Source: Streptomyces albus subsp. chlorinus
GTDB taxonomy: Bacteria > Actinomycetota > Actinomycetes > Streptomycetales > Streptomycetaceae
Length of the DNA: 64,000 bases
Direction of reading: 5' to 3'
Assembly: GCF_013302895.1 (NCBI RefSeq)
Contig: NZ_VJOK01000001.1
Coordinates: forward strand, 6,822,463 to 6,886,462
The position numbers and the translations under genes are program-made. Each line of letters opens with the position of its first letter. Position 1 is the stretch's first letter. Shown here piece after piece: positions 43,727 through 51,388 of the stretch. The notes beneath the pieces are model-generated. The model did not search any database. It was not told where the DNA came from and was given only the letters and a program-made list of their open reading frames with translations.

Positions 43727-44479
43727 TCACAGGGGAGCCTCCTTCGTGCTCGCCAGGATCTCGGCCAGATGCACGGGGCGCACCCGTGAGCCCGCCCGGG
43801 TGAGCGTCCCACCGATGTGCATCAGGCAGGAGTTGTCCACCGTGCACACCGACTCCGCTCCGGTCTCCTCGATGTGGCGGGCCTTGTCGGCGCCCATGGC
43901 GGACGAGACGGCCGCGTTCTTCACAGCGAACGTACCGCCGAAACCGCAGCACTCCTCCGCGCCCTCCAGCTCCCGCAGTTCGAGCCCCTCGACGTGTTCC
44001 AGCAGCTTCCGTGGCCGCTCACCCAGACCGAGCATGCGCAAACCGTGGCAGGTGGGGTGGTAGGTGACGGTGTGCGGGTAGTAGGCGCCCACATCGGTGA
44101 CGCCCAGGACGTCGACCAGGAACTCCGTCAGCTCGTAGGTACGCGGTACCACGCTCTCCGCCACGGCAGCCAGCACTCCGCCGCGCCCTTCGGCAGCCGC
44201 TTTCGCGCCCATACGGGGATAGTTCTCCCGCACCATCGCCGCGCACGAGCCGGAGGGTACGACGATGTGGTCGTATCCCTCGAAGGCGGCGGCGTAACGG
44301 TGCACCAGTGGCTCCGTGGCGTGCCGGTAGCCGGTGTTGAACTGTGGCTGCCCGCAGCACGACTGGGTCTCGGGGAAGTCCACCTCCACCCCGAGCCGCT
44401 CCAGCAGAGCCACCACGGCCTGCCCCGTGCGCGGATAGAGCGCGTCGTTGACACAGGTGACGAAGAGCGCTACGCGCAC
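43727..44479 (-). CDS. lutA: Lactate utilization protein A (CCG domain)
   Basis: 250 residues from GTG 44479 with GGGAGA upstream. It has the two CCG motifs of heterodisulfide-reductase-type proteins: SCCGQPQFNTGYRH near residue 41 and ECCGFGGTFAVKN near 187, plus the family hallmark VTCVNDALYPRTGQAVV at the start and PSGSCAAMVRENY. LutA is the first gene of the lut operon, 82 bases before lutB. Together the three proteins oxidise L-lactate to pyruvate at the membrane. No LldR/GntR regulator gene is adjacent. Confidence 0.93.
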   Translation of the reverse strand: MRVALFVTCVNDALYPRTGQAVVALLERLGVEVDFPETQSCCGQPQFNTGYRHATEPLVHRYAAAFEGYDHIVVPSGSCAAMVRENYPRMGAKAAAEGRGGVLAAVAESVVPRTYELTEFLVDVLGVTDVGAYYPHTVTYHPTCHGLRMLGLGERPRKLLEHVEGLELRELEGAEECCGFGGTFAVKNAAVSSAMGADKARHIEETGAESVCTVDNSCLMHIGGTLTRAGSRVRPVHLAEILASTKEAPL

Positions 44480-44732
44480 GGCGTCTCCCTTCCCCTTCCG
44501 TTCCGTCCTCGCACTGCTTGCGTGGGCGCATCCACGGGGATGCGCGCGGGTGCGGTCCGCCGGCCGGCAGCCGGTGGGAGCCGCCGGCGGATGATCACGC
44601 CGGGGCCCCACTGTCGCAGTCACACCTGGGCGTGCACCAGTGGCACCCCCGCGCGGGAAGGATGAAAGCGGCCCGACGAGCTGGCACGGCGGACCTGGAA
44701 GCCGCTCAGGCGGCGGCCGAGCCTTTGGTGGC

Positions 44733-45866
44733 TCAGACGGCGGCCGAGTCCCTGGGGACGGTGGCGGTGGCGGCGGCGGTGGCCTCTCCGGCCTCTCCCG
44801 GCTCTCCGGACGCGAGCAGGGCCTTCAGATCCCGTACGGCGGCCCGTCCGGCCCTGTTGGCACCGATGGTGCTGGCCGAGGGGCCGTAGCCGACCAGGTG
44901 GACGCGCGGGTCGCGGACCGCCCGTGTGCCCTCCAGACGGATGCCGCCGCCCGGTTCCCGCAGCCTCAGTGGTGCGAGGTGGTCGATGGCCGGGCGGAAG
45001 CCGGTGGCCCACACGATCGTGTCCGCCTTCGCCCGGTTCCCGTCCGCCCACTCGACGCCATCCTCGGTGACCCGCGAGAACATCGGCAGCCGTTCCAGCA
45101 CGCCGCGCTCCCGGGCACGGCGCACCTCGTCCGTCATCGGCAGTCCCGTCACGGAGACCACGCTCTGCGGCGGCAGTCCCCGGCGGACGCGCTCCTCGAC
45201 CAGCGCCACGGCGGCGCGGCCCTCCTCCTGCCCGAACATCCCCGCGCGGAAGCGCGGAGGCCGCCGCGTCACCCACAGCGTCTCCCGTGCCACTCCGGAG
45301 ATCTCCATGAGGTGCTGCACGGCCGAGGTGCCGCCCCCGACGACGACCACCCGCCGGCCCACGAACGCCTCCGCGTGCGGTCCCGGGTACCGGGCCGTGT
45401 GCAGCTGCCTCCCCCGGAAGAGTTCCTGCCCCGGCACGCGGGGCCAGAACGGCCGGTCCCAGGTGCCTGTCGCGTTGATCACGGCGCGTGCCGCCCAGTC
45501 ACCCTGCGACGTCCGCACCAGCAGCCGCCCTCCCCAGCCCGCGTCCCGTACCTCCCGCACGTCCACCGGCCGGCGTACCGGCAGAAAGAAGGCGTCCTCA
45601 TAGGCGGCGAAGTACTCCGCGATCACCTCTGCCGACGGCCGGTCCGGGTCGGCGCCGGTCAGCTCCATGCCGGGCAGCGCGTGCATCCCGTGTACGCGCC
45701 CATAGGTGAGGGTCGGCCACCGGAACTGCCACGCCCCGCCCGGTGCGGGCGCGTGATCGAGGACCACGAAGTCCACACCGGGTCCGAACCCCGTGCGCCG
45801 CAGGTGGTACGCGCTGGAGAGCCCCGCCTGCCCGGCACCGACGACCACGACCTCCACGCTGTCCAT
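44733..45866 (-). CDS. Flavin-containing monooxygenase / FAD-dependent NAD(P)-binding oxidoreductase
   Basis: 377 residues. The FAD-binding motif VVVVGAGQAGLSSAYHLRR lies at residues 6-24, and a second Rossmann motif RRVVVVGGGTSAVQHL near 168-183 would bind NADPH. VWATGFRPAIDHL near residue 290 is the ATG-containing motif of this family. It matches the CzcO/ArsO-like flavin monooxygenases, which use NADPH and oxygen. Ala-rich repeats make up the tail. The yjbQ gene is divergent, 70 bases away. The substrate is unknown. Confidence 0.9.
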   Translation of the reverse strand: MDSVEVVVVGAGQAGLSSAYHLRRTGFGPGVDFVVLDHAPAPGGAWQFRWPTLTYGRVHGMHALPGMELTGADPDRPSAEVIAEYFAAYEDAFFLPVRRPVDVREVRDAGWGGRLLVRTSQGDWAARAVINATGTWDRPFWPRVPGQELFRGRQLHTARYPGPHAEAFVGRRVVVVGGGTSAVQHLMEISGVARETLWVTRRPPRFRAGMFGQEEGRAAVALVEERVRRGLPPQSVVSVTGLPMTDEVRRARERGVLERLPMFSRVTEDGVEWADGNRAKADTIVWATGFRPAIDHLAPLRLREPGGGIRLEGTRAVRDPRVHLVGYGPSASTIGANRAGRAAVRDLKALLASGEPGEAGEATAAATATVPRDSAAV

Positions 45867-45936
45867 GTCCTGTGAACCACGCGCGACCCGGGAACCTTCC
45901 CGCGCCCCGCCACCACCAGGCCGTCAGAATGGGCGC

Positions 45937-46359
45937 ATGACCGACGCACTGCGCACTCACGTCCTGCGGATCACGACCGGCTCGTCCGAGACCGTCCACG
46001 ACCTCACCCGCGACTGCGAGGCGTTCCTGGCCGACGCGGCACGCGGCCGTGACGGTCTGCTCAACGTCTTCGTCCCCCACGCCACCGCGGGCATCGCCGT
46101 CCTCGAAACGGGCGCGGGCAGCGACGACGACCTGCTCTCCGCTCTCCGCGACCTGCTGCCCCCCGACGACCGCTGGCGCCACCGCCACGGCAGCCCCGGC
46201 CACGGCCGCGACCACGTCCTCCCCGCCCTCGTCCCCCCGCACGCCACCTTCCCCGTGATCGGCGGGTCCCTGGAACTCGGCACCTGGCAGTCCGTCTGCC
46301 TGGTCGACACCAACATCTCTAATCCCAACCGGCAGGTTCGGCTCAGCTTCCTGGGCTGA
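45937..46359 (+). CDS. yjbQ: YjbQ family protein (UPF0047)
   Basis: 140 residues from ATG 45937. LLNVFVPHATAGIAVLETG and GSPGHGRDHVLPALVPPHAT, ending with LGTWQSVCLVDTN, are the conserved blocks of the YjbQ/UPF0047 family, a small trimeric beta-barrel with a histidine-rich site. E. coli YjbQ has weak thiamine-phosphate synthase activity in suppressor tests; the real role is unknown. It is the last gene of the apparent chromosomal block; the mobile-element integrase starts 64 bases after it. Confidence 0.92.
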   Translation: MTDALRTHVLRITTGSSETVHDLTRDCEAFLADAARGRDGLLNVFVPHATAGIAVLETGAGSDDDLLSALRDLLPPDDRWRHRHGSPGHGRDHVLPALVPPHATFPVIGGSLELGTWQSVCLVDTNISNPNRQVRLSFLG

Positions 46360-46423
46360 TCCAAGATCGTCCTGGGTGTGGCCGCCATATCTCCGTACTC
46401 TGCCTGGCCGAAACGGAGAAGCA

Positions 46424-47536
46424 GTGCGCGGTGTGGACATGGATGTGGCGGAACGGCCCTGGGACGGCTGCGGAAAGTGCCTGGTCGGCGTGCGGCGGCT
46501 GTTCCGCATGAAAGCGGCCACGACTTCGCCGCAACGTCAGCGGCAGGACGTGCTGACAGCCGCCGCGTCGATCGGCGGGCACATCATCGGCTGGGCCGAT
46601 GACTGGGAAGTCTCCGGTGCCACCGATCCGGTGACCAGGCCGCGGCTGGGGCCCTGGCTGCGGGACGAGATGGGCTCCTACGACGGCCTGGTCGCCGCAG
46701 CGGTGGACCGGCTCGGGCGGAACGTCGTCGACTGCCTGAACACCGGCTACAAAATGCGTGACGAGGGCAAGCTCCTCCTCACCCATGGCCACGACGGTCC
46801 CTGGAACCTCGATGATCCGGCCGACGAGAACCGCTTCACGATCGAGGCGTGGGGCGCGCAGATGGAGCTGCGCTCCATTCAGCGCCGTAACCGTGACGCC
46901 ACGGTCAAGGCGCGCACAGCGGGCCGTCCCAAGCATCAGCCGTCCTACGGGTTCCGGTACGTGCGGAAGGTGATGAACGGCAGGGTCGACAGCGTGGAGC
47001 TGCACCCGCACGCGGCCTTTGTCATCAGGAACGTGGCGCAGCGCATCCTCGCCGATCCGATGAATGTGACTCCCAGCAGCGAGGCGGCGCGATTGAACCG
47101 CATCGGCGAACTCGCGCCTGCCGACCACACCGATATGATGTACGGCAAGCTGGCGCGGGGACGGCGGTGGTATCCGACGAGTTTGAAGAACATCCTCCTC
47201 TCGGAGGCCGCTCTGGGCTACCTCATGCACCGCGGCAAGCCGGTCATCGACCAGGAGGGCAATCCGGTGCGGCTCTGCGAGGGGCTGTGGGACCGGATGA
47301 CGCACGACGCGCTGAAGAAGGCCTTGGCCGCCCGCGATGTCCCCTTCAAGGGGAAGCCGCGACACTCGAACCACCCGTATCTGCTCACGGGCATTGCCGT
47401 GTGCGGGAACTGCCACAGCAGGCTGTACACGCAGACGTCGGCGGACGTGCCACCGAGGTATGTGTGCACGGCCCGGAACAAGGGCTGGCCCAGTGCGGCA
47501 CACTGTCGCCCGGCTCCTCTTAGACACCGTTTCTGA
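46424..47536 (+). pseudogene. Serine integrase, catalytic serine lost and C-terminus truncated by IS5-type insertion
   Basis: About 370 residues from GTG 46424. It has the large-serine-recombinase order: TTSPQRQRQDVLTAAASIGG, SGATDPVTRPRLGPWL, AAAVDRLGRNVVD and EAWGAQMELRSIQRRNRD, then a recombinase domain (TSLKNILLSEAALGYLM) and a zinc-ribbon start (GIAVCGNCHSRLY). Where related integrases have V-R-L-S-R this protein reads R-R-L-F-R, with Phe (TTC) in place of the nucleophile Ser (TCN). The C-terminal coiled-coil region is missing: the frame runs into the left end of the IS5-type element near 47,520. It was probably the integrase of the accessory element, now dead. Confidence 0.8.
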
Positions 47537-48255
47537 TGGCGTGATCGCTCGTTGGGCCGTGCATGACGGATCCGGTGTCGCGGTTGGTGCCGGACGAGTT
47601 GTGGACGCTGTTTCGGCGGGTGGTCCCGCCGACGGAGGTCAAACGCCCGCAGGGCGGCGGCAAACGGAGGGCCGGGGACCGCGAGTGCCTGGCGGCGATC
47701 ATCTTCGTGGCCACCTCGGGCTGCACCTGGCGGCAGCTGCCGCCGGTGTTCGGTCCGGCCTGGCCCACCGTCTACCGGCGCTTCGCCCAGTGGAGCCGGG
47801 ACCGCGTCCGGGCCAGGCTCCACCGGGTCATCCTTGACGAGCTCGGCGCCCGGGGCGAGCTGGACTGGTCGCGGTGCGCGATCGACTCCGTCAGCATCCG
47901 GGCGGCAAAAGGGGGCCACTGACCGGACCGAATCCGACCGACCGCGGCAAGCCGGGATCGAAAATCCACCTGATCACCGACCGGAACGGCGTGCCGCTGT
48001 CACTGGGCGTCTCCGGCGCCAACCTGCACGACAGCCAGGCACCGCAGCCGCTCGTGCGCGGGATTCCGCCGATCCGCTCCCGCCGCGGCCCGCGCCGCCG
48101 GCGTCCGGCCAAGCTCCACGCCGACAAGGGCTACGACTACGACCACCTGCGGAAATGGCTTCGCGAGCGTCGCATCGGCCACCGCATCGCCCGCAAGGGC
48201 ATCGAGTCCTCCATGCGGCTGGGCCGACACCGCTGGGTCGTGGAGAGAACGTGGC
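47520..48255 (+). mobile_element. IS5-family insertion sequence, right end deleted
   Basis: Transposase in two overlapping frames, the arrangement of IS5-family (IS427-group) elements. Frame 1 (47563-47922) carries LVPDELWTLFRRVVPP, RECLAAIIFVATSGCTWRQL and the first Asp region CAIDSVSIRAAKGG. Frame 2 (from 47874) carries GSKIHLITDRNGVPLSLGVS and HADKGYDYDHLRKWL, then the glutamate in VVERTW. The switch point is AAAAGGGGG (47909 region), a typical -1 slippery run. The coding frame breaks off right after VVERTW near 48,252, so the last 35-40 residues and the right terminal repeat are lost. The left end lies near 47,518. Confidence 0.8.
47563..47922 (+). CDS. IS5-family transposase, first frame (OrfA)
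   Basis: 119 residues of the N-terminal half of an IS5-type transposase, including LAAIIFVATSGCTWRQLPPV and the first catalytic-Asp region. Intact as a reading frame; it ends just beyond the AAAAGGGGG slippery run that would shift ribosomes into the second frame (47874-48255). The full fusion protein cannot be made because the second frame is truncated. Confidence 0.75.
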   Translation: MTDPVSRLVPDELWTLFRRVVPPTEVKRPQGGGKRRAGDRECLAAIIFVATSGCTWRQLPPVFGPAWPTVYRRFAQWSRDRVRARLHRVILDELGARGELDWSRCAIDSVSIRAAKGGH

Positions 48256-48531
48256 GGGAGGCGGTGGCCCATCTTCCGCGGGCGCCGGCCCCCACATCTG
48301 GTCGATGGAGTAGCCGAACCAGCGGATGAGCACCCTTCGGGCATCCCGCTGAGGCCGGCGACGCCCGTAGTACCACGCCTCGAAGGTCTTGAGGGCGGGC
48401 TCCAGGGTGGCCACCTTGGGATTCCCCTCGGCCTCGGCCAGCTCGCGGGCCGCTTGCCTGAACCGGGGCAGGAACGCCTCGTAGTCCTTCAGCTTCTGCT
48501 CATCCAGCAGATAGCGGAACAGCGTGCCCAT
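48250..48531 (-). pseudogene. Regulator-type gene, N-terminal 94 residues only
   Basis: The frame starts MGTLFRYLLDEQKLKDYEAF and continues through ATLEPALKTFEAWYYGRRRP and RRVLIRWFGYSIDQMWGPAP, then runs into IS5-derived sequence near 48,250. The pattern resembles Streptomyces helix-turn-helix regulators that share Y-G-x-x-x-P-x-x-x-x-R-R-V and G-Y-S-x-D-x-L/M-W, though I cannot name the family. Its C-terminal part was removed at the same junction that cut the IS5 transposase. A GTG start further upstream (48561) is also in frame. Confidence 0.6.
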
Positions 48532-48905
48532 CGCGCCCCTCTCTTCCCGTGCCTCCTGCACGGCCGTGAATCCGACCGTAAAGCGACTGCCCTCTCAATT
48601 TGCCCTGCTGAGTGCAGGGTTACTGATACCGAGGGAGATCCGAGGGAAGTCCGAGGGGCCGAGGGGAATTCCGTTCGACGTCCGAGGGCGGTATGGGACT
48701 GGAGTCGGCCGCTGAACTCTTGCCAGGCTGTGACTCCTTGCGGAGAGTGCCGGGCCAACTACGGCCGAGCCCGAGGTCTGCTGCGACTTCGCTTCTGCCG
48801 CCGTTGTCGACGACTTGCAGCCGAAGACAAATCCCGGCACACAGCGCCAATGCGGCAATTGCGGGCATTCCGGAGGGCAACTCCGATACACGAGTGGAGG
48901 CTGTC
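48532..48905. other. Divergent intergenic region with CCGAGGG repeats
   Basis: About 375 bases between the truncated regulator (leftward) and the truncated HATPase (rightward). Five copies of CCGAGGG lie at 48629, 48640, 48651, 48659 and 48682. The first three are spaced exactly 11 bases apart, about one helical turn. Several open frames cross the region but none has a ribosome site or a recognisable product. Confidence 0.45.
48629..48688 (+). repeat. CCGAGGG direct repeats with helical-turn spacing
   Basis: Five CCGAGGG heptamers in 60 bases, start-to-start distances 11, 11, 8 and 23. Regular spacing on one face of the helix suggests cooperative binding of a regulator, possibly the one whose stump lies at 48250-48531. 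Confidence 0.5.
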
Positions 48906-49290
48906 GTGGTGACACTGCATCGGCTGACCGAGGCAGCGAGGAACGCGGTCACCCGAAGTTCCCAAAGGCTCGCCGGGCCTTGGCGCACGGATGAGTGCTG
49001 CATGCGAGCTGATCTGCCCGCAGAGCTCGCGTCGGTCCCGGCAGCGCGGCATGCGCTGTGCGAGCAGCTGGCCGACTGGGGGCTCGGCCTGATGGCGGAC
49101 GCGGTCGCGCTGGCCGTAGGCGAGCTGTTGGCCAATGCCGTGCTCCATGGATGCTCTGACTGTCAGGAGACCATCACGCTGACGGCCTGCCGTACGTCCG
49201 GAGAGCTTCGCATCGGAGTCGACGACCCTTCCCCCGAACAGTGTCGGATGCAGGCGGCCAGCAGCGAAGCGGAGTCAGGACGTGGACTCG
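48906..49290 (+). pseudogene. HATPase-domain (anti-sigma/RsbW-like) gene, 3' end lost
   Basis: Starts at GTG 48906 or 48909, both in good reach of GGAGG at 48896. The protein shows VPAARHALCEQLADWGLGLM, then the N-box VALAVGELLANAVLHG and the G-box SEAESGRGLALV near its end. It is the Streptomyces HATPase_c_2 type of kinase-like ATP-binding protein. Immediately after GRGLALV the frame runs into the unrelated 3' half of an amidohydrolase gene in another frame, so about 35-40 C-terminal residues are missing. The open frame continues to 49550 as nonsense. Confidence 0.7.
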
Positions 49291-49296
49291 CCCTCG

Positions 49297-49701
49297 TTGG
49301 CGATCGCGGTCAGCATGACCGTCAGCCCGCACTGGCGCATGCTCCCCAAGGTTTTCGGCGAAGAACGTGCTGCCCTCATGTTCGACCAGGTACGGCAGAT
49401 GGCCGACGCCGGAGCCAACCTGATCGTCGGCACCGACGCCGGAGTCCAGCGCACCGGCTTCAACGGCCTCCCCGGAGCGCTCACCTTCTACGCGCACCTC
49501 GGCCTCCCGAACCACACCATCCTCGACATGGCCATCCGCCGAAACGCTGAAGCGCTGGGACTCGGCCAGGTGACCGGACGACTCGCCCCGGGCCTCCGAG
49601 CCGATCTCCTCCTGGTCGACGGTGACCCGCTCCACGATCTCGAAGCGCTGCAGCAGACCCGGGCCGTCTTTGCGGCCGGGCGCAGGCACGAGCAGAAGTG
49701 A
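49297..49701 (+). pseudogene. Amidohydrolase gene, C-terminal fragment
   Basis: About 135 residues of the C-terminal part of a metal-dependent amidohydrolase: MFDQVRQMADAGANLIVGTD (with the conserved metal Asp in GTDAG), GALTFYAHLGLPNHTILDMA and the closing TGRLAPGLRADLLLVDGDP. The N-terminal two thirds, including the HxH metal motif, are absent; the sequence begins abruptly at the junction with the HATPase stump. No start codon or ribosome site belongs to it. Confidence 0.75.
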
Positions 49702-49719
49702 ATAAAGGCTTCTTCGCTG

Positions 49720-50109
49720 AAGCCTGCAAGACGTGGTCCGGTGCCATGCGGATGGACAAGATCCGGGTTCCCCGCACGGGGCACGGCCGTCCGCGCTGCA
49801 CCCCGGGACAGCATCGGCGCCGACAAGGCATACAGCAACCGTGCCACCCCGCGCCTACCTGCGCAGACGTGGGATCCGGCACGTGATCCCGGAGATGAAG
49901 GACCAGCGGGCCAACCGCCTGCGGCGGGGGTCGGACGGCGGACGGCCGCCGGGCTTCGACCAGGACGGTACAAGCAACGCAACACTGTCGAGCGAGCGGT
50001 CGGCAAGCTCAAGCAGGTCCGGGCCGTCGCCACCCGACATGACAAGCGAGGCTATGTCTACCTCGGCACCGTCACCGCAGCCGCATTCCTCATCTGCCTT
50101 CGATCATGA
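49720..50109 (+). mobile_element. Second IS5-type transposase remnant, scrambled by frameshifts
   Basis: Pieces of one transposase in three frames: MDKIRVPRTGHGRPRC, then DSIGADKAYSNRATPRL, then RRGIRHVIPEMKDQRANRLR, then RYKQRNTVERAVGKLKQVRA ending in DKRGYVYLGTVTAAAFLICL. The D-K-A-Y-S and N-T-V-E-R motifs are those of the IS5 superfamily. At least three indels separate the pieces, so it is long dead. It differs in sequence from the IS5-type element at 47.5 kb, so it is an independent insertion. Confidence 0.7.
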
Positions 50110-50192
50110 CCGAAGAGACGGAACCTTAAGGGGTGCCGTCGGCACCGTTGAGGTTGCCGACCTGCCGGCAGAGGCCGGCCGACGGCTCATCG

Positions 50193-50765
50193 CTACACGT
50201 CGCCGGGACAGAGGTTGAAAGGCCGGTACCCGTTGGTGTTGTTGTTCTCCGCGAACACGGTGACGACGCCGCGATCGTTGTGCTGAGGGTCGATGAGCAA
50301 CCGCCATCTCGTCGCGCCGGTGGTCCGGTACCTCCACTGGCCATGGTCGATTCGAGGCCGGTAGTTTTCGGCGATCGCCCTCACACACTCGGTGACCTGC
50401 CGGAAGTTGATGTCAACATGGGGACCCGGGCCGTGTTCCGCGTCGATATGCCTCATCCCGTAGCCGCGATGGTCATCCCAGTGTTCACCGCACCGCAGAT
50501 ACACCAAGCGGCCGTCGCCGGTGCCTGGAGGGAGAGCGTTGCCGATCCTTGAGAGGATCGCTCTGGCCCCGGCGGTGCAGGAACCCGCCGGCATACGCTC
50601 GGGGACAGCCTGGGTCGGCGCTGCCTGCAACACCAACGCACCGGCGGCCAGTAGAGCGACAGTGCCCCATCGCGCTGACCGGCCTTTGCGGCCCAAGCTC
50701 GGTCCCACCCCGGGGGCGCCCGGGGTGGGGGCGGACGGACGTCTTTTTTGATGTCTGACAGACAT
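50193..50765 (-). CDS. Secreted protein with four cysteines and RHI-D-x-E-H motif, function unknown
   Basis: 190 residues from ATG 50765, with a strong AGGAGGT six bases upstream. A long basic N-region leads to a hydrophobic core (GTVALLAAGALVLQAAPTQA) and probable cleavage after QAVPE-type sequence near residue 55. The mature part is about 135 residues with cysteines in GSCTAG, YLRCGEH, TECVRAI and NLCPGD, enough for two disulfides. GYGMRHIDAEHG recalls the histidine motifs in BECR-fold and other secreted nuclease toxins, but the match is too short to assign. No companion immunity gene is evident downstream. Apparently intact in an otherwise decayed region. Confidence 0.65.
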   Translation of the reverse strand: MSVRHQKRRPSAPTPGAPGVGPSLGRKGRSARWGTVALLAAGALVLQAAPTQAVPERMPAGSCTAGARAILSRIGNALPPGTGDGRLVYLRCGEHWDDHRGYGMRHIDAEHGPGPHVDINFRQVTECVRAIAENYRPRIDHGQWRYRTTGATRWRLLIDPQHNDRGVVTVFAENNNTNGYRPFNLCPGDV

Positions 50766-51388
50766 GCGCGTACCTCCTACTGGCACAGGGGGCGATTGCG
50801 CCGCGACCGGTTTCTGCGCGTAAGCCGCAGACGGTTCGGTCACCACACGGTCAAGTCTTCACGTCTGTACACGGAGCGCCCCTTGTGCGAAGCATCCGGG
50901 TGGTGCTGCCCGCCCGGTTTTCAAGAACCTCCGCTGAGTCAAGCCCTTTGGGCAACAGCCGAAGGAAGTCGACCCGCGGGCGCGCGGCGACGACGAGGGC
51001 CGCCGCGGCGATGGTGGTGACGCTGGTGCCCGAGGCGCCTGCCCGGTGTGCACCGGGCAGGCCTGGGGGGCGTCGCACTGGACACCGTGGACACCGGTCC
51101 CGACGGTTTCCTCTTCCGCCGCCTGCACCCGCGCTGGCACACCGTCAGCCATCTCGGACTCACCCCGGAGAGCATCGGCGACATCATCACCCGCCGCGCC
51201 GGAAACGACCGCAAGGGCATCGCCCTGAACGGCGGCCGGGTGCCCGGCTCGGCCGCCATGGAGGACTAACTTCGACGACGGCGAGGGCTGGGAGGAGAAC
51301 GCCATGAACTGGGTGCTGCAGGGCGGCCCGTCACGACGCCGCCGTCACGGCGGGGGCCGACGGCTGCGGCTGGTCGGCGGGGCCGGCC
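50766..51388. other. Long gap with a 26-base palindrome and possible recombinase remnant
   Basis: About 620 bases. On the plus strand near 51060-51269 a frame without a proper start reads DTGPDGFLFRRLHPRWHTVS and LGLTPESIGDIITRRAGND; the second phrase resembles the segment before the catalytic HxxR of tyrosine recombinases, so it may be a small fragment of one. A perfect palindrome lies at 51038-51063. The remaining sequence has no recognised content. Confidence 0.4.
51038..51063. repeat. Perfect 26-base palindrome
   Basis: Twelve-base arms GCCTGCCCGGTG / CACCGGGCAGGC around a central TG. It could be a terminator for the leftward MACPF transcript (it lies 326 bases beyond the stop), or a recombination or protein-binding site. 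Free energy would be very low as RNA; no U-tract. Confidence 0.6.

Noticed and set aside
41306..44479. Possible biosynthetic cluster around the LysR, lut and flavin monooxygenase genes
   Set aside because: No core biosynthetic enzyme (PKS, NRPS, terpene or RiPP) is present; lutABC is ordinary lactate catabolism.
48629..48688. CCGAGGG repeats as a CRISPR-like array or iterons of an origin
   Set aside because: Units are 7 bases with no uniform spacers, and there is no rep gene or AT-rich DNA nearby.
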